Program-made: the position numbers and the translations under genes
Notes under the pieces: generated by a model
What the model was told of the DNA's origin: nothing
The model's input: only the letters and a program-made list of their open reading frames with translations
Database searches by the model: none
In this document: positions 13,863 through 25,262 of the stretch, in pieces
Position numbering within the stretch: the first letter of the stretch is position 1
Layout: each line of letters begins with the position of its first letter
Assembly (NCBI GenBank): GCA_948474755.1
Contig: CAOLHI010001313.1
Span: 62,001 to 126,000 of the forward strand
Origin: Ctenosaura bakeri
Taxonomy: Eukaryota; Chordata; Lepidosauria; Squamata; Iguanidae
Reading direction: 5' to 3'
DNA length: 64,000 bases

Positions 13863-13981
13863 TTACGGTAAGCATTTGAATCTATTAGGAGAGAATGCTG
13901 AAGATGATCTTTGCCAACTACTAATGACTATGGAGAAATATTTGAAACAACAACAATATGTGTTCATACAGACTTCATTAC
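13863..13981 (+). CDS. TBC1D32: TBC1D32-like gene, internal exon C
   Basis: A 119-nt exon follows a T-rich acceptor (TTTTTTATTTTAG, ending 13862) and ends before GTATCC at 13982. One base completes the AG- codon left by exon B to give Ser. Then come 39 codons reading YGKHLNLLGENAEDDLC...MEKYLKQQQYVFIQTSL, and one base is left over. The segment is predicted helical (LCQLLMTMEKYLKQQQ). The phase it leaves (one base) can be completed by the two-base start of the exon proposed at 18018. I judge it a real exon from its splice sites, open frame and phase fit. Confidence 0.72.
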
Positions 13982-15699
13982 GTATCCTTTTCTAAAGCTA
14001 AATTAGTTTTCAGTATATTTTTTTAGTCAATATGGTTGTCAAAAAAATTATTCACTGTAGTGTAGAAAACAGATCCATATAAATGTTCCACAAATGCAGA
14101 TTTTTGTTTGGCATTGGAAGAACACATGAAAAGATATGCATGATAATCCCTGAACAGATTGACATAATGGTATATATGACAGCCTTTCCCTCTTTTTTCA
14201 AAAGGTCTGCTAATATAACTTAAGGATTTGAGGTTGCAAGGTTTTCAGTATTCAGTGAAATAGTATTCAATTTCCTTAACAGATTCTATCAGAGGGTCTG
14301 GAGGGAGGATATGCAAGCTATGATTGGTTTGCATCTTCCATATTTCTAATAATGATGGGAGATAAGGAAAAAACATTAACATTTCTCCACCAATTCTCCC
14401 GTCTTCTTGTTTCAGCATTCCTTTGGATACCCCGGCTACATCGTTCTGTAAGACTTCAAAAGAGATTTCATCTTGACAAGATTGCTTTGAACATTTAAAA
14501 TGAATGTTTATTAATTCAGAAGTTTTCTTTCGAAAAAAAACACTCAAAGATTTTTTCTAAATGTATGCTGTGTAAAATTTCTCTCCAAAATATATGGATT
14601 TGACATCTGCTGAAATGGTTGCGTGGTGGCAGGGGAAAACAGGTAGACTGATAGCATGGTAGTGTTATTGAATTTTAAAGTGAGCAATAAAGCACACTTT
14701 ATTAGTAGTGTTAAATTCTGTGTGTAGGCAGAGAGAACTATTGAATGGCCTTTTTATTATTATTGCCTTATACAGGCACATTCTTTAGATTATTAGCTTT
14801 TGTTTATTGCAACGTCATTTAATGACACAAACTAGCAATGTTATACATAAAAATAACAAGTCAGTTTGTGTTGCCAGTGTTGGGCCCTGTCTTGTTTTAG
14901 CATTTCAGATGGTTAGTTTAGTTACGCATTTCTTTTCTTTAGCATAAGTTATCATAAATTTAAATGAAATTCTAAGATACTTAGTTTTTAATATCCTGTC
15001 ACATCCTCTGTTCCAACCTAAACTTGCTAAATAATAGAAAACTCCATTATCATAGCATAGCCAGTGTAGTTTTCCACTTATTTATGTGTAAGGATCCCCA
15101 AAACATGGACCTGATCCAAGATTTCCTGAGTGATCAGAAAACATATCTGCAAACTCTAGTCTTTCAACAATGGGCTGAACAACCACAATGGTTTCTTGCA
15201 CACAACACGTATTATAAAAATAACCTGAGCCCCATGAGGGCTGTCTTGTCCATTTTATCACAGCTCCTTTCTGGTTCTTAACCAGAACCATATTACATTT
15301 CCAAAACTCTCCTCAGCATTCATATGCTACAAAAGAGTGATACCTTTAGTAGCCAACCAAAATGCGCAAGACACTTCATGCAAGCTTTCTAAGCTTCACT
15401 GGCTTCTTCATGAGGCAAAAGGTGTTAAAAACTCATACAGGAGAAGAATACTGATGTTGCTGTAGTCACAGGCCTACATTTTGTATCATATGTTGTTCCT
15501 GTTGTAGATCAGTTAATCTGGAGGGATCTCAGTGGTTGTCTACTCATCTTGGCTTTAGGCAATATCTTTCCTCCCAAATTTGTCCCTCAATGACTATGGT
15601 TAAAACTTGTCCCCTTATCACCATACCCACAACTTTTGCATTTCTATTATTATTTACACACATGCCTGCTCATTCATGGGCATAAATGTCTGTACATTG

Positions 15700-15800
15700 G
15701 CATTTCACTTCATGCATCTAATGAAGTAGACTGATTCTGTGAAAGCTTACACTACCAAGTTCAGTGAGTCTCCAAGGTGCTGCAAGATCCCTTGGCAAAC
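15700..15800 (+). repeat. Ancient interspersed repeat, sense
   Basis: CATCTAATGAAGTAGACTG, GTGAAAGCTTACACTACCAA and GTGAGTCTCCAAGGTGCTGC followed by AAGATCCC match the GATGAAGTGGGCT...GAAAGCTTA...AGTCTCTAAGGTGCCACAAG pattern of an old amniote repeat. I leave the family unnamed. Confidence 0.5.
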
Positions 15801-16994
15801 ATAATGTAGTTGATTTATTTTTTTGGAAGTATTTGTTTACTGTTTTTCAGTTGACCGGTATTCACATGATACATAACTAAATTATTAGAAACAAATTTAA
15901 AGCCATTTTTAAATTTAGTCTGAAACATAATGGGATCTTCAGACATCTTTTTCTTTGTTTCAGGCTCTGAACATACACATCCTCCCACATGTAGTATGTA
16001 TGTATGAGTGACTTGATCATGTATGAAACACTCCTAGTCCACTGTGTGATTTCTGCAATTTAAATCAGCACTTCAAAGCTTGCCACAAAGGAGAAAATAG
16101 GAACTTGTTCTTTCCATTCTGCCCCCCCCCCGCTGTGATTTTAAGAAGGTTAAATTAGGGAAATGGTCTGAGGTAAGGTAAAAATTCTTCCCCAGCATCA
16201 GTCCAAATAAGGATCTGTCCTTGGTTGTTTCTAAACAATGGGAAATATTTCAGGATATCCAACACGAATGTACTGCATTGTTTTAGTTTACTCTGAGTTA
16301 TCATTGAAAAAGTCAGAGCATTACACCTTAGTTGTTCTAGGATGTCATGTAAGAGCTTATAGAAATAATACTTTTAAGTAGTTCTGAACAAATTACCAAA
16401 GACAGAAATTACCTATCAAGTAAATTTAGCAAAAACAAGATTAGATAATGTGGTTTTACTCTTCACACATCAGTAAACAGCATTTCATTTTCCTGGAAAT
16501 CGTCATGTCATTGATGTTTATAAAATAACCTGTTTACATTTCTGAATCCCACCTGTCATTTTTACTTTCTAAATGTGTGTGTCTGTGTGTGAGCCAATCT
16601 GAAAACAGTAACAGCCAGAGACATTGCCAAGTTATCCATGAAATGATCTCTGTAAGATGAAATGTTGTAGATGCATCTCAGGCTTTTACAGGTTACTTTT
16701 CTAAATCCACCATTAATCTTACTTAAACTAGTCCCACTGAAATAAGTGGATCTATTAATCACAACTAGGATTGCCAGGTATCCCTTGTTGTAAGGGATGT
16801 TCCTTATTTGAGGGTCAGAAAGCTTGTCCCTCATATGACTGGCTTATTATAAGTGATGCCCTCGTGAGGGTTCTTTCCATCATCCACTGGAGTTTATTGA
16901 TAAAGGAGGGCTTAACAGTCCTATTACCACCAAGACTTATAAAAGTGGAAAGAAAAAAAATCACAATAATCCCACTAAAAATAATAAAAATAGT

Positions 16995-16995
<1 letters not shown>

Positions 16996-17030
<35 letters not shown>
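16996..17030 (+). repeat. (ATC)n microsatellite
   Basis: About eleven ATC/CAT units run from 16996. They produce artificial poly-Ile and poly-Met open frames on the two strands. Confidence 0.95.
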
Positions 17031-17032
<2 letters not shown>

Positions 17033-18017
17033 CGCTGCACTAAATTACCAATTACCAACACAATGTCATTCCTAATTTTTAACTCAGTCCAAAATGGGGA
17101 CCTTCCAGTATATTCATGGAGTTTCTGGCAAAAACAGGGAGGGCTTTCTTATGTACTGCACCTTCAGGAACAGCTTCATCCTTTTCAAAGCAAGGCCACC
17201 TGTACATACAATTGAAACATTGGTTAAAACTACAGAGTTTTAATGGACACCAGTCAACAAATCACTGGTTCAATATTTTAGAAGTACATGCCATTTATTC
17301 CTTGTAGTGCCACAGTTCTTGCTCGGGTTCAGGTCTTAGTTTTTGTGAGGCTGTACTATCTGTGAATTTTCCTGCAGCACCTTCTTCAACATGACAAGGG
17401 ATGCTGGGGCATACATCTTGGAATGTGCAATGTAGCTGCTTTATGTCAGCAAAATGTCACTTTGATCTTGACAGAACTATGGCTTGCATCCTTGGTTACT
17501 CTTCTGTTCATGTAAGGGGTTGGATTTATACCAACTTCTTTCTATACCTCAGGTCCACCTCCCCTATTTCTTAGGGTCCCTGACCCCAGGAAAAAAATCT
17601 CTCAGGGGCTATGTAGAGAGAGGGAAATTCCTCTTTCATAGTAGGAGGTGAGAATCCAAATCTGTGTATGTACAAGCTGTTGCCATTTCTCTTTTTGCTA
17701 TGTTACTGTTTCTCTTTTTGATGTATACATGACATATAAGAAACCCAGAACTGATAGAAATTTGAAGTGGAGTGGTGTGGAGCGCTAACCTTTTCCACAA
17801 CACAAATTGTCTATTCAAGCTTCCTCCCTCCACTCCCTGTTTCTACAGCTTTTCTCCTTCTGGCTGTAGAAGAGCCCTACTTGCATATTCCATTGGATCA
17901 CTCTATTATTGAAGAAGAGATATAGCAGTGCTGTCAAAATCTAAGAGCTGGGAAATGTTACTAACTTTTCTTTATTGTATTTTGCAAATGTTTTCTTGCT
18001 CCCTTAGCAGCAAACAG

Positions 18018-18064
18018 GACTCCCTGGTATATCTCTAGTCTTTCACTACCATCCTGATTCTGAA
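18018..18064 (+). CDS. TBC1D32: TBC1D32-like gene, internal exon D (acceptor uncertain)
   Basis: This 47-nt exon ends in a strong GTAAGG donor at 18065 and encodes LPGISLVFHYHPDSE after a split Arg codon. Two acceptors lie 10 nt apart: CCCTTAG ending 18007 and CAAACAG ending 18017. Only the second fits the phase left by exon C and keeps the frame open. The first would give a phase-0 exon (18008-18064, starting QQTG) that needs another, unseen exon between C and D. The downstream junction to exon E is phase 0 in both models. I prefer 18018, with the start as the main doubt. Confidence 0.6.
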
Positions 18065-18142
18065 GTAAGGCAGGGCAAAAGTAATGTGTTCCTTCAAAAG
18101 CTGTCAGGATCTTTTTAATATTTTTGTTTCTCCATTGGTCAG

Positions 18143-18283
18143 ATCCACCTGCCTTTTGACACAGCAGTGTCTGGTATCCATCCAGTCTATTTTTGCAGTG
18201 CAAATTATGTTGAGATGTTGCTGAAGGCTGAGTTGCCACTTGTGTCCTCTGCTTTCCATATGTCTGGTTTTACTTCATCACAG
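18143..18283 (+). CDS. TBC1D32: TBC1D32-like gene, exon E (start of C-terminal TBC-like domain)
   Basis: A 141-nt exon (47 codons, phase 0 at both ends) lies between TCTCCATTGGTCAG (ending 18142) and GTAATA at 18284. It encodes [18 protein letters not shown] followed by [20 protein letters not shown] and then SGFTSSQ. This reads as well-conserved protein rather than chance ORF. I recognise it as the middle of the atypical TBC domain at the end of TBC1D32. Only 78 nt separate it from exon D, an unusually short intron (18065-18142) for this gene. Confidence 0.8.
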
Positions 18284-18894
18284 GTAATATTAAAAACTAT
18301 TCCAATAAATTTTTGAAATGATTGCTTTGGCTGCAACAATGAAAGAAATTACTGCTTAACTGTTGCCAAAGCAGCATCCTCTGCCATACGGCAATCCGTT
18401 TCATTACCATAAGGAAGTGTCCCATTGAGTTCACTGAGGATTATTTCCTTGTATGTGAATATAGAGTTTCAACAGATGTAATTTCTTCTCTGTATGTAAG
18501 AACCAGGGCTCAAAATCAAGGTCTAGTTCTCTTAGTATGGTGTTAGAAGGGATAATGTTGCCAAAAAAAATCCTTAAGGCACACAGAAATGAAGTTTTGG
18601 ACTAGAGTATCCAAAGGTAACAGATAAGTACACTGCAATATTGTGAACGTCAAGAATTCTTGGTCTGGATCTGTTCATTAAGGTATAAATTCCACAATCA
18701 GGTTATTTCTTACGTAACTCTCTGTGAGTCTGGATTTAGCATGACCAAATACATCAAAGTGTAATTGACAAGATACTATTTGCTAGAACACTCTGGCATC
18801 CAAAATTAAAAGACTTAATAACCCTTTGTTTCTCAAATGGAAAGCAATCCAACCACGGTGCACCATCCTAAGACAGTTCAGCCAAAAGGAAGTG

Positions 18895-18957
18895 ATGTTG
18901 ATTCTAAAATCACCCACAGTTGATTCTAAAGTATGTTGATTCTAAAATCACCCACAG
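18895..18957 (+). repeat. Direct duplication, 25-nt unit
   Basis: ATGTTGATTCTAAAATCACC followed by CACAG occurs at 18895 and again at 18933 (period 38). A third partial TTGATTCTAAA lies between them. It is a recent local duplication in the intron between exons E and F. Confidence 0.85.
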
Positions 18958-19665
18958 AGGGATATCACGATTGGGTAGTATTTGCAATGATTTGTACAAG
19001 GCAAGAGATATGCCTTAAGATGCGAACTCAAATCTGGAAAATTAAAGCCACTTTCAAAAATGATAGGTGCATCCTTTTATATGAATGTACTGTTTATCAG
19101 TAATCAGCTACATAAGGCAAAATCTTAGTTGTCCTTAGGAATAGCAATGAGAGTTTCTTGTGAGTACAAATGCTGTTGTTTGATTCACATATCTAAATCC
19201 TTAGGGGCTGAAAAAAGTTTAATTGTGGGCTACTCTCACACATATGGCTTTCTCAGTGATGGTGCTCTGCTTGTGGAATTCCCTTCCATCAGCTTATCTG
19301 ACGGTCTCTGAAACATTTGTCTTTCCTGCACCCATTAAAAATGTATCTATTTGTACAAACTTGAAAAACAAGTATTAAATTTGCATTTGCCACTATTTTA
19401 TTGCCTTTATTGTATTCTAGCAAATATTTGAAATGTATGAGTTTACATATTTGTGATTTTAGATGTGTGATGTATGATTTTAGATTCCCAATTTTAGATA
19501 TTTATAATTTCCTATTTTAACTATTTTCAAGGATCTATTAGCTGCACTGAGCTCTTAGAAGGAAGGCCAAGTTTTAATTACTGTTACTGTTACTGATATA
19601 ATTCACAGCTAAATGAAATGTTCTGGTAGAGATTATCACATAGAGTTCTGGGGCAGCCAGGGCTG

Positions 19666-20222
19666 TGACCAGTCAGGTCTGCTTTTATTCTCCTTCCCTG
19701 GAGAAGCAGCACCCTTTTTTATCTGACTAACACCCCGACTCCCTTTGCACACTTGGTCACCCTTTGGCTTTCCCTAATTCCACATCCTTGTGGATATAGG
19801 GCAAAGCGTTTTAAGATTTATCCCAAATGAATGTGTCAGTTGTGGTAATGTGTGCAACTGAGCTCAAATTAAAGAGACACTGTATGGAGGCTGTTCTTTA
19901 AAAAAAACACGTTATTAAACAACTGACAAGGGAAAGGTATTTTGCAATTAAATGTTGTCAACCAGAAAAGCTCTTCCAGTTCTTAACAGGCAAACACTTC
20001 CCCAACTCTCTCTCTCTCTGAAGAAACTCTTTCTCCTTTCAAACTCACAGAAGGAACTCTTTTTCAAGCCCTGTTTCTGTAATTTTTCTGTTCTGCTGAC
20101 TCACTCACCTAGCCCCACCCTCTGGCTAACCTGGGTTCTTTAGTCAGAGAACCAATCAAATTATATCCCCTTTGTTGCTGGGGCAGTTCTGCTGGCTGTG
20201 CCCCCCCCCCCAGGTTCATCAC
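19666..20222 (-). mobile_element. Possible solo LTR, antisense
   Basis: The segment is bounded by TGTGACC (19666) and ATCACA (20222), short inverted TG...CA ends. Read on the - strand it holds a C/G-rich start, a CCAAT-like ATTGGTTCTCTGACT, a TATA-like GGGGATATAATTTG and a downstream TTTAATAACG that could serve in polyadenylation. That layout fits an LTR of about 560 bp. I see no convincing target duplication, so this is tentative. Confidence 0.35.
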
Positions 20223-20999
20223 AGATATTACCAAAATATTTATAATAATTGCATTTCTCAAGCTTAGCTTCCGAATTAATTTAATTTTTAAAAAGTATTT
20301 ATACCCTTGCCTAGATCACAAGATCACAAGACAGCATACTGTTACCAATATGCTATCAGATTTATGAAACAAGTAAAGAATTTTTCTTCAGTTAAATCAA
20401 TACACTTTAATGTCTTAAACAGAAAAAAATGTATCAGTTTTAAAAACTCCTGATGACAACCTCCTGTGCTGATACTGTGATTTTTCTCTGCGTTTAAGCT
20501 TATCTCAGTGTCAGTAAATGGAGTTTACACTGAGGAAGAAACATGCTTATGACTGTATAGGCTATAAAGAATCAATGTTCTGCAAAGTGCCAGTTGACAA
20601 AAGGTGATGTCACACAATTTGTTCCTTCAGATTTAAGCCTTCTTTAGCCAAGTCAGCTTGATTTGCAACTGTGGTTTCCTGGCTGAACTGACCAGAGTAA
20701 ACATAATGGTTAACATTTCAGCTTCTTCACTGATTGACATTAAGTGATAGCCGGACAACCATTTTCTTGTCTACCTGGCTATTATGTTTTACTTTACTTC
20801 TCTTTGTCTGTAATATGCAATGATTACCTGGATCACTAATTCTACACCTTCATGTCCCCTGGCTTTTTGGTCCCATGCCTTCTTGTTTCTCTCACTTTCA
20901 GTCACTACTTAATAGTTTAATAGTATGCAGTCCTGAATGTTGATTACACTGTATAAAAGCATTGTGGTTCTAAATATTGAATGAAATTGTTTGTTTTAG

Positions 21000-21188
21000 A
21001 TCTGTCAGCAGTGGCTAACCCAGTGCTTCTGGAATTACATGGACTGGAGTGAAATTTGCCATTATATTGCCATTTGTATTTTCCTTGGCCCAGATTATCA
21101 GATATATACCTGTCTATCTGTGTTCAAACATCTACAGCAAGAAATTCTTCAGCATACACAGACTCAGGACCTTCAAGTTTTTCTTAAA
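21000..21188 (+). CDS. TBC1D32: TBC1D32-like gene, exon F (TBC-like domain)
   Basis: A 189-nt exon (63 codons, phase 0 at both ends) follows TTTGTTTTAG (ending 20999) and ends before GTAATT at 21189. It encodes [20 protein letters not shown] then [20 protein letters not shown] and a [13 protein letters not shown] end. The W...CFWNY.DW pattern, followed by a hydrophobic helix and an L-K-rich helix, matches the late helices of the Rab-GAP TBC fold. I see no classic arginine-finger (IxxDxxR) or glutamine-finger (YxQ) motif in the seven exons. That fits the view that this family member is an atypical or inactive GAP, although those motifs might lie upstream of this window. Confidence 0.85.
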
Positions 21189-24100
21189 GTAATTTCTTCT
21201 TTGTGATTTGGATAGCAATCTGTAAAGGGCACTTTAGCCTGATTTCCTGCGTGTAATGGGGTTGAACTTGAGGCCACTTTCCTACTCTACGGTTTCATTT
21301 TTTGGGACATACAATACCATAATAAATCAAAAGATTTTGAGCTCAGTCTTTTGGAGACACCAGCAACAAACAACTCTTTTTAAATATTAATTTTTAAGCT
21401 TGTTGATTTTTAGTAATTTAACAGTTACACTCTTTGCTAGTGGGAAGATATTCAGATGGGTAGAGATAGAAAAGAAGGCAGATTTTTTTCATCATAAGAC
21501 TAGAAAACACAGTTTTTACGCAGAAAATTCTAGTAGTACTTTCTTTTGCATTGTGGTCTGTTTGGTAGACTGTGAAGTTCTTTACTTTAAAGAGTCGCAC
21601 TGCAGTTATCCCAAGAAACGCTGTTCAATGTGAACAACATATTCCTTCAGTGTTTCAGAGACTTTCATTGAAGTCATTATGGCCCATCTATTATTATCTT
21701 CACATAGCTACGGACATGAGAAGTTTGGAGTGCACAATGCAGATCACATTTCCCTTCTAAGAAAACCATCCACTACATATCAGCCATCCAATTATAGGAT
21801 TGAAAAGCTATCCTATAAGTAGGAAGTGTAACAAATGAGACCCCCCCCCGCCAACAGTTGTTTGAAAACTCCATGTTTGAAATTTGCAATGTATTTCAAT
21901 TCTTTGGAGGCTAGAATTCTCAAACATACAGGTAGTTCTGTTGACAAAATGCAAGGAATGGCATACTGTGTGCTCTGTTACAAGGGGCTCAGTTTGTACT
22001 GAATGACACTTTTTCTTCTTGCTCTTTCCAGAGCAGTGCTGCATTTCAAGGAACATTTCTCCAAGAGACAGGTCATTCATTCATATCTTTCTGGCAATAG
22101 TTTCCTGGCCTTCACTGACTGATGATCCTGCCAGTGAATCTTTCACCACTCAGCCCATAGTTTCAGGGATTTCTTGGTACTACCAGTTAAGAACAGATCA
22201 CTTTCTCTTCTTTTTCCCTATGTGAGGACAAGCAGTGGGAGGAATCTAACAACTGGCACCTGGGAGCACCAGCAGAGTGCACTTCATTTGTACCCATGTT
22301 ATCCTCTTGAGGTGTAAGGGGAGGAGAATTCATGGCCCATGCCTAAGGAGAGAAGTCTGATTCTTGGTGGAAAACACAGGCCCACCACTTCAGTTGGGAA
22401 GCTTATGGTGTTAGAAGTCTGGGCACATTCCCTGATACCTCCAACCTCTGGAGGGCTTGGGATAGTGGAACGTGAACTATTTCACTATTGCAGTTTTCCA
22501 TCCCTGTTTAGAACGTACAGAATACTTCATACACACCTTTCAATTGTCCTGTCAAACAGGCTTGGAATGTTTATCTTGATATTGTAAGTGGGAAAGCTAA
22601 GGCTCATAGTTGGTAATTGGTCGCCTGTTGAACTCCTGGCATGAATTTTGGTCTTCCTAGTCCATCTAGTCTAATGGCTAAAACAGCTCAGACAGAAAAA
22701 TCAAGGAAGAATTTTGTATTTAAAACTATTGTTTATATGGTACTTTATAAAATGTTGAATGCAGAAGTAAACTTTTGATATTGAGAAGGTGGATATGTCA
22801 CTGGTAGCATATTATGATTGCTACTTCAGGTGATTGGACTGTATCTTCTCAATCCCTTTTGCTATTATTTTCTGACCATTTTTTAATTTATTTTGTGAAC
22901 TTTATCTTTTTGAGTAGGGGTGGGAATTGTGTGATCCTCTAGATGCTGTGTAACTTCCAAATGCCTGAAGCCTTTGTCAGTGTGGCCAGTGATGAAGAAT
23001 GGTGGGAATTGAAATACTACAATATCTCACAATTCCCCGGCCTCACAATTATGAGAACCTCATAATTCCCACCTCTGCTTTAATGGAATGTACAAATTAA
23101 AACTCCAAATTGGACATAAACGAAAATAGAGATGACTTCAGACTTTCTAAGTATTAAACTTGCTAAGTTCTATTTGATATCCATCACTTCAGAATCAAAC
23201 CCTGAATTCTTATTAACATAGCATTTGAGAGTGGATAACACTTTTTTTTTTTGGCATAAAATATCAAGTTAATTGTTTAAACATGCCATTAGCCACTGTC
23301 TGTCTGTAACAGCCATCTCATTTAATGTGAGTGCCCAAGCATACCATTAATTTAAAACCTCTGACATTAATTTCAAAATAGTATGACAGAACTGCAGTCC
23401 TCATTATATAGTAGGTGACAAGCTCTTCCTCTTAATAAAATTCATGTTAACATCTGATGACAGGCCATCAAGATTAAAAATTCTTAAAGCAAAGAACCCA
23501 GATGATAGGTCAAAAATTATAAAAATCATTAAAACTACTGAATACATTTTAGTAGAAATAGGAAGGTTTACTGTATATGATGTAAAAGATAAAAAATATT
23601 TGAGGAAAGAATAAGATTTTGATTTTTTTAAAAAATCAGTGAGAACATCCTAGTTTAATAATTAGATCTGTGCTGACAGGGTTTAGGAATTTAAATCCAC
23701 AATATTCTGAGTCTAGTTGAATTTTAACTATCCTTCTATGGACTTAATTGCTTGTATATTGCACCCTAGAACTATAATGTTGTATGAAAGGAACATGTTG
23801 CTGAAGACACGGAAGCAGAGTAGTGCATCATTAAAATGGATGTTTAATTAGAAGCTCTAGTCTACTTCTAGCTGTGTGAAACAGTTAGATGCAAATAAGT
23901 TTGTACATCCTGTCTGAAGCCACTTACATGTCAACCAATTTAATGGAATACAAGTGAGCTTTGAAATAGAAAGGGATATTTAAATGTTTATTTATTCTCA
24001 TGAAGATCTGCTTCCATGCATAGACCTGCCTTGCTGGTCAGTGGCAGCTGATTTCAGATGTCTCAGATAAAACTAATATTAAATGCTTTGGGGTTTTTAA

Positions 24101-25142
24101 AAAGGCAAATATTTTAAATTCTTATTGTTTTTTATGCCACTTTAATAGCCCAGTGTTCAACAGAGCAAGAATTGCAAACTTTTCTCCCTGTCTTCTGTCC
24201 ACACAAACACTTCAAGGTTCTTATGTCATTTTTTAAATTCACTTTTTTCTAGCTGTTGTTCTCTTCCCCTTCCTTCTGCTTAATTAATGTAAATACAAAG
24301 TGGAAATTTTTCTAATAGAGATACACTCTTTTGCAGTATTTGTCCACTCTGATGACTCCTGCCTGAGAGTCTGTCTTTCTATCTCTCCTGCATATTGACA
24401 TAAGTCATGCAATAATTTATAGTAAAGGAATTATAGGTAATTTTTATCGGGTGGGCAGCAGTACATAGCAGACAAGCCTGAATTCAGAAAATATTGAATC
24501 TACAATCAAGGGAGATGTTAAGAAGACATAGTTTGCACTTTTTCTCATAAAATGTTAATGGAAAATGGTGATAAAAGCTTATTTTTAACATGTATTTTAG
24601 GATGGTTTACATACCACTTAATTTAATTTAGGGAACGAGTAAGGTAGCCTAATCATGCTGCCATTGAGATACAACTTTTATTAATAGGAGGAGCGGTAAT
24701 TCTTCTGCAAAAGAACTCAAAATTAATTATGCCTTCCGCCCTCCAGATGTGTTTTACTGTAACTCCCTTCATCCCAAATAAGCATGATATTTTACTATAA
24801 GAAATCACAGTTTTCAACCATTCTTTGACATATTATACTATATTTGATGCTCCTTAGAAGCCTTCCAGGGGTGTATACTGATAAATCTAAGAACTATGTT
24901 CAGTATTTTGTGCTTATTCTGTTAATTACTTTAACTAATAAATAATTACTGAGAATTGTTCAGAAATTATCATGATGCTTGTTCACATAAGTCACAATGT
25001 GCATTGAGGTATTAAAGCAGAAACAGAGGAGACCAGTTTACCAGTGGTGGGGAATAAATATAGGTACTTTTAAACACATTGGTTTGATAGTGTGCCTCAT
25101 TTGTTCCTAGCTAACAATACTTCTCTTTTGTACAATGTGTAG
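21189..25142. other. Intron F-G
   Basis: Apart from the MITE at 22916 I see unique AT-rich sequence and no additional exon. A C-run (21841-21849) and short homopolymers are the only low-complexity features. Confidence 0.45.
22916..23077. mobile_element. hAT-like MITE
   Basis: The ends are inverted: left AGGGGTGGGAATTGTGTGAT, right ...ATAATTCCCACCTCTG. Internal text (TCCTCTAGATGCTG...CCAGTGATGAAGAATGGTGG) matches the reptile MITE carrying AGATGTTGTTGGACTACAAC-type sequence. Parts of the same family recur near 54630-54735 and 62590-62700. I could not find an 8-bp target duplication. Confidence 0.65.
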
Positions 25143-25262
25143 GAAGAAGCTCTTCATGGATTTCGAGTGAGTGATTATTTCAAATACATGGAAAACTTGG
25201 CTCTAACCTACAGACCAGTGCTGCTTAGAGACATGAGGAACATTAGAGTGCAAGACGCATAG
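25143..25262 (+). CDS. TBC1D32: TBC1D32-like gene, terminal coding exon G with stop
   Basis: The terminal exon begins after TACAATGTGTAG (ending 25142) in phase 0. It encodes [20 protein letters not shown] then [19 protein letters not shown], and stops at TAG (25260-25262). Joined to exon F it reads ...[18 protein letters not shown], the end of the TBC-like domain followed by a short basic tail. The stop sits in an AT-rich 3' UTR with no competing downstream splice acceptor in frame. Confidence is high that this is a real C-terminus and moderate to high that the gene is TBC1D32. Confidence 0.85.
   Translation, partial: EEALHGFRVSDYFKYMENLALTYRPVLLRDMRNIRVQDA

Larger units (their letters stand above)
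13982..18017. other. Intron C-D
   Basis: Mostly unique AT-rich intron with an ancient repeat near 15.7 kb and the ATC microsatellite. A pyrimidine tract and CTGTAG at 17849-17868 could be an acceptor, and the next bases are open in the exon C phase. However, no GT donor precedes an in-frame stop, so I do not call an exon there. Part of 16750-16850 (GGATTGCCAGGTATCCCTTG) resembles a GGTTGCCAG MITE terminus. Confidence 0.45.
18284..20999. other. Intron E-F
   Basis: Unique AT-rich sequence with a 25-nt direct duplication and a possible LTR. An L2-like scrap (TGCTTGTGGAATTCCCTTCC) lies near 19265-19330. No further exon was seen. Confidence 0.45.

Noticed and set aside
15024..15291. Overlapping open frames on both strands as a possible exon or transposon gene
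   Set aside because: No family motif, and the frames have no splice sites compatible with the phase of neighbouring exons.
16771..17043. Poly-Ile and poly-Met proteins
   Set aside because: They are translations of the (ATC)n microsatellite.
17865..17920. Extra TBC1D32-like exon after CTGTAG (reads EPYLHIPLDHSIIEEEI in the right phase)
   Set aside because: No GT donor occurs before the in-frame TAG, and the gene frame is already continuous without it.
17961..18239. Minus-strand frame of 92 codons
   Set aside because: It is the shadow of exons D and E on the opposite strand.
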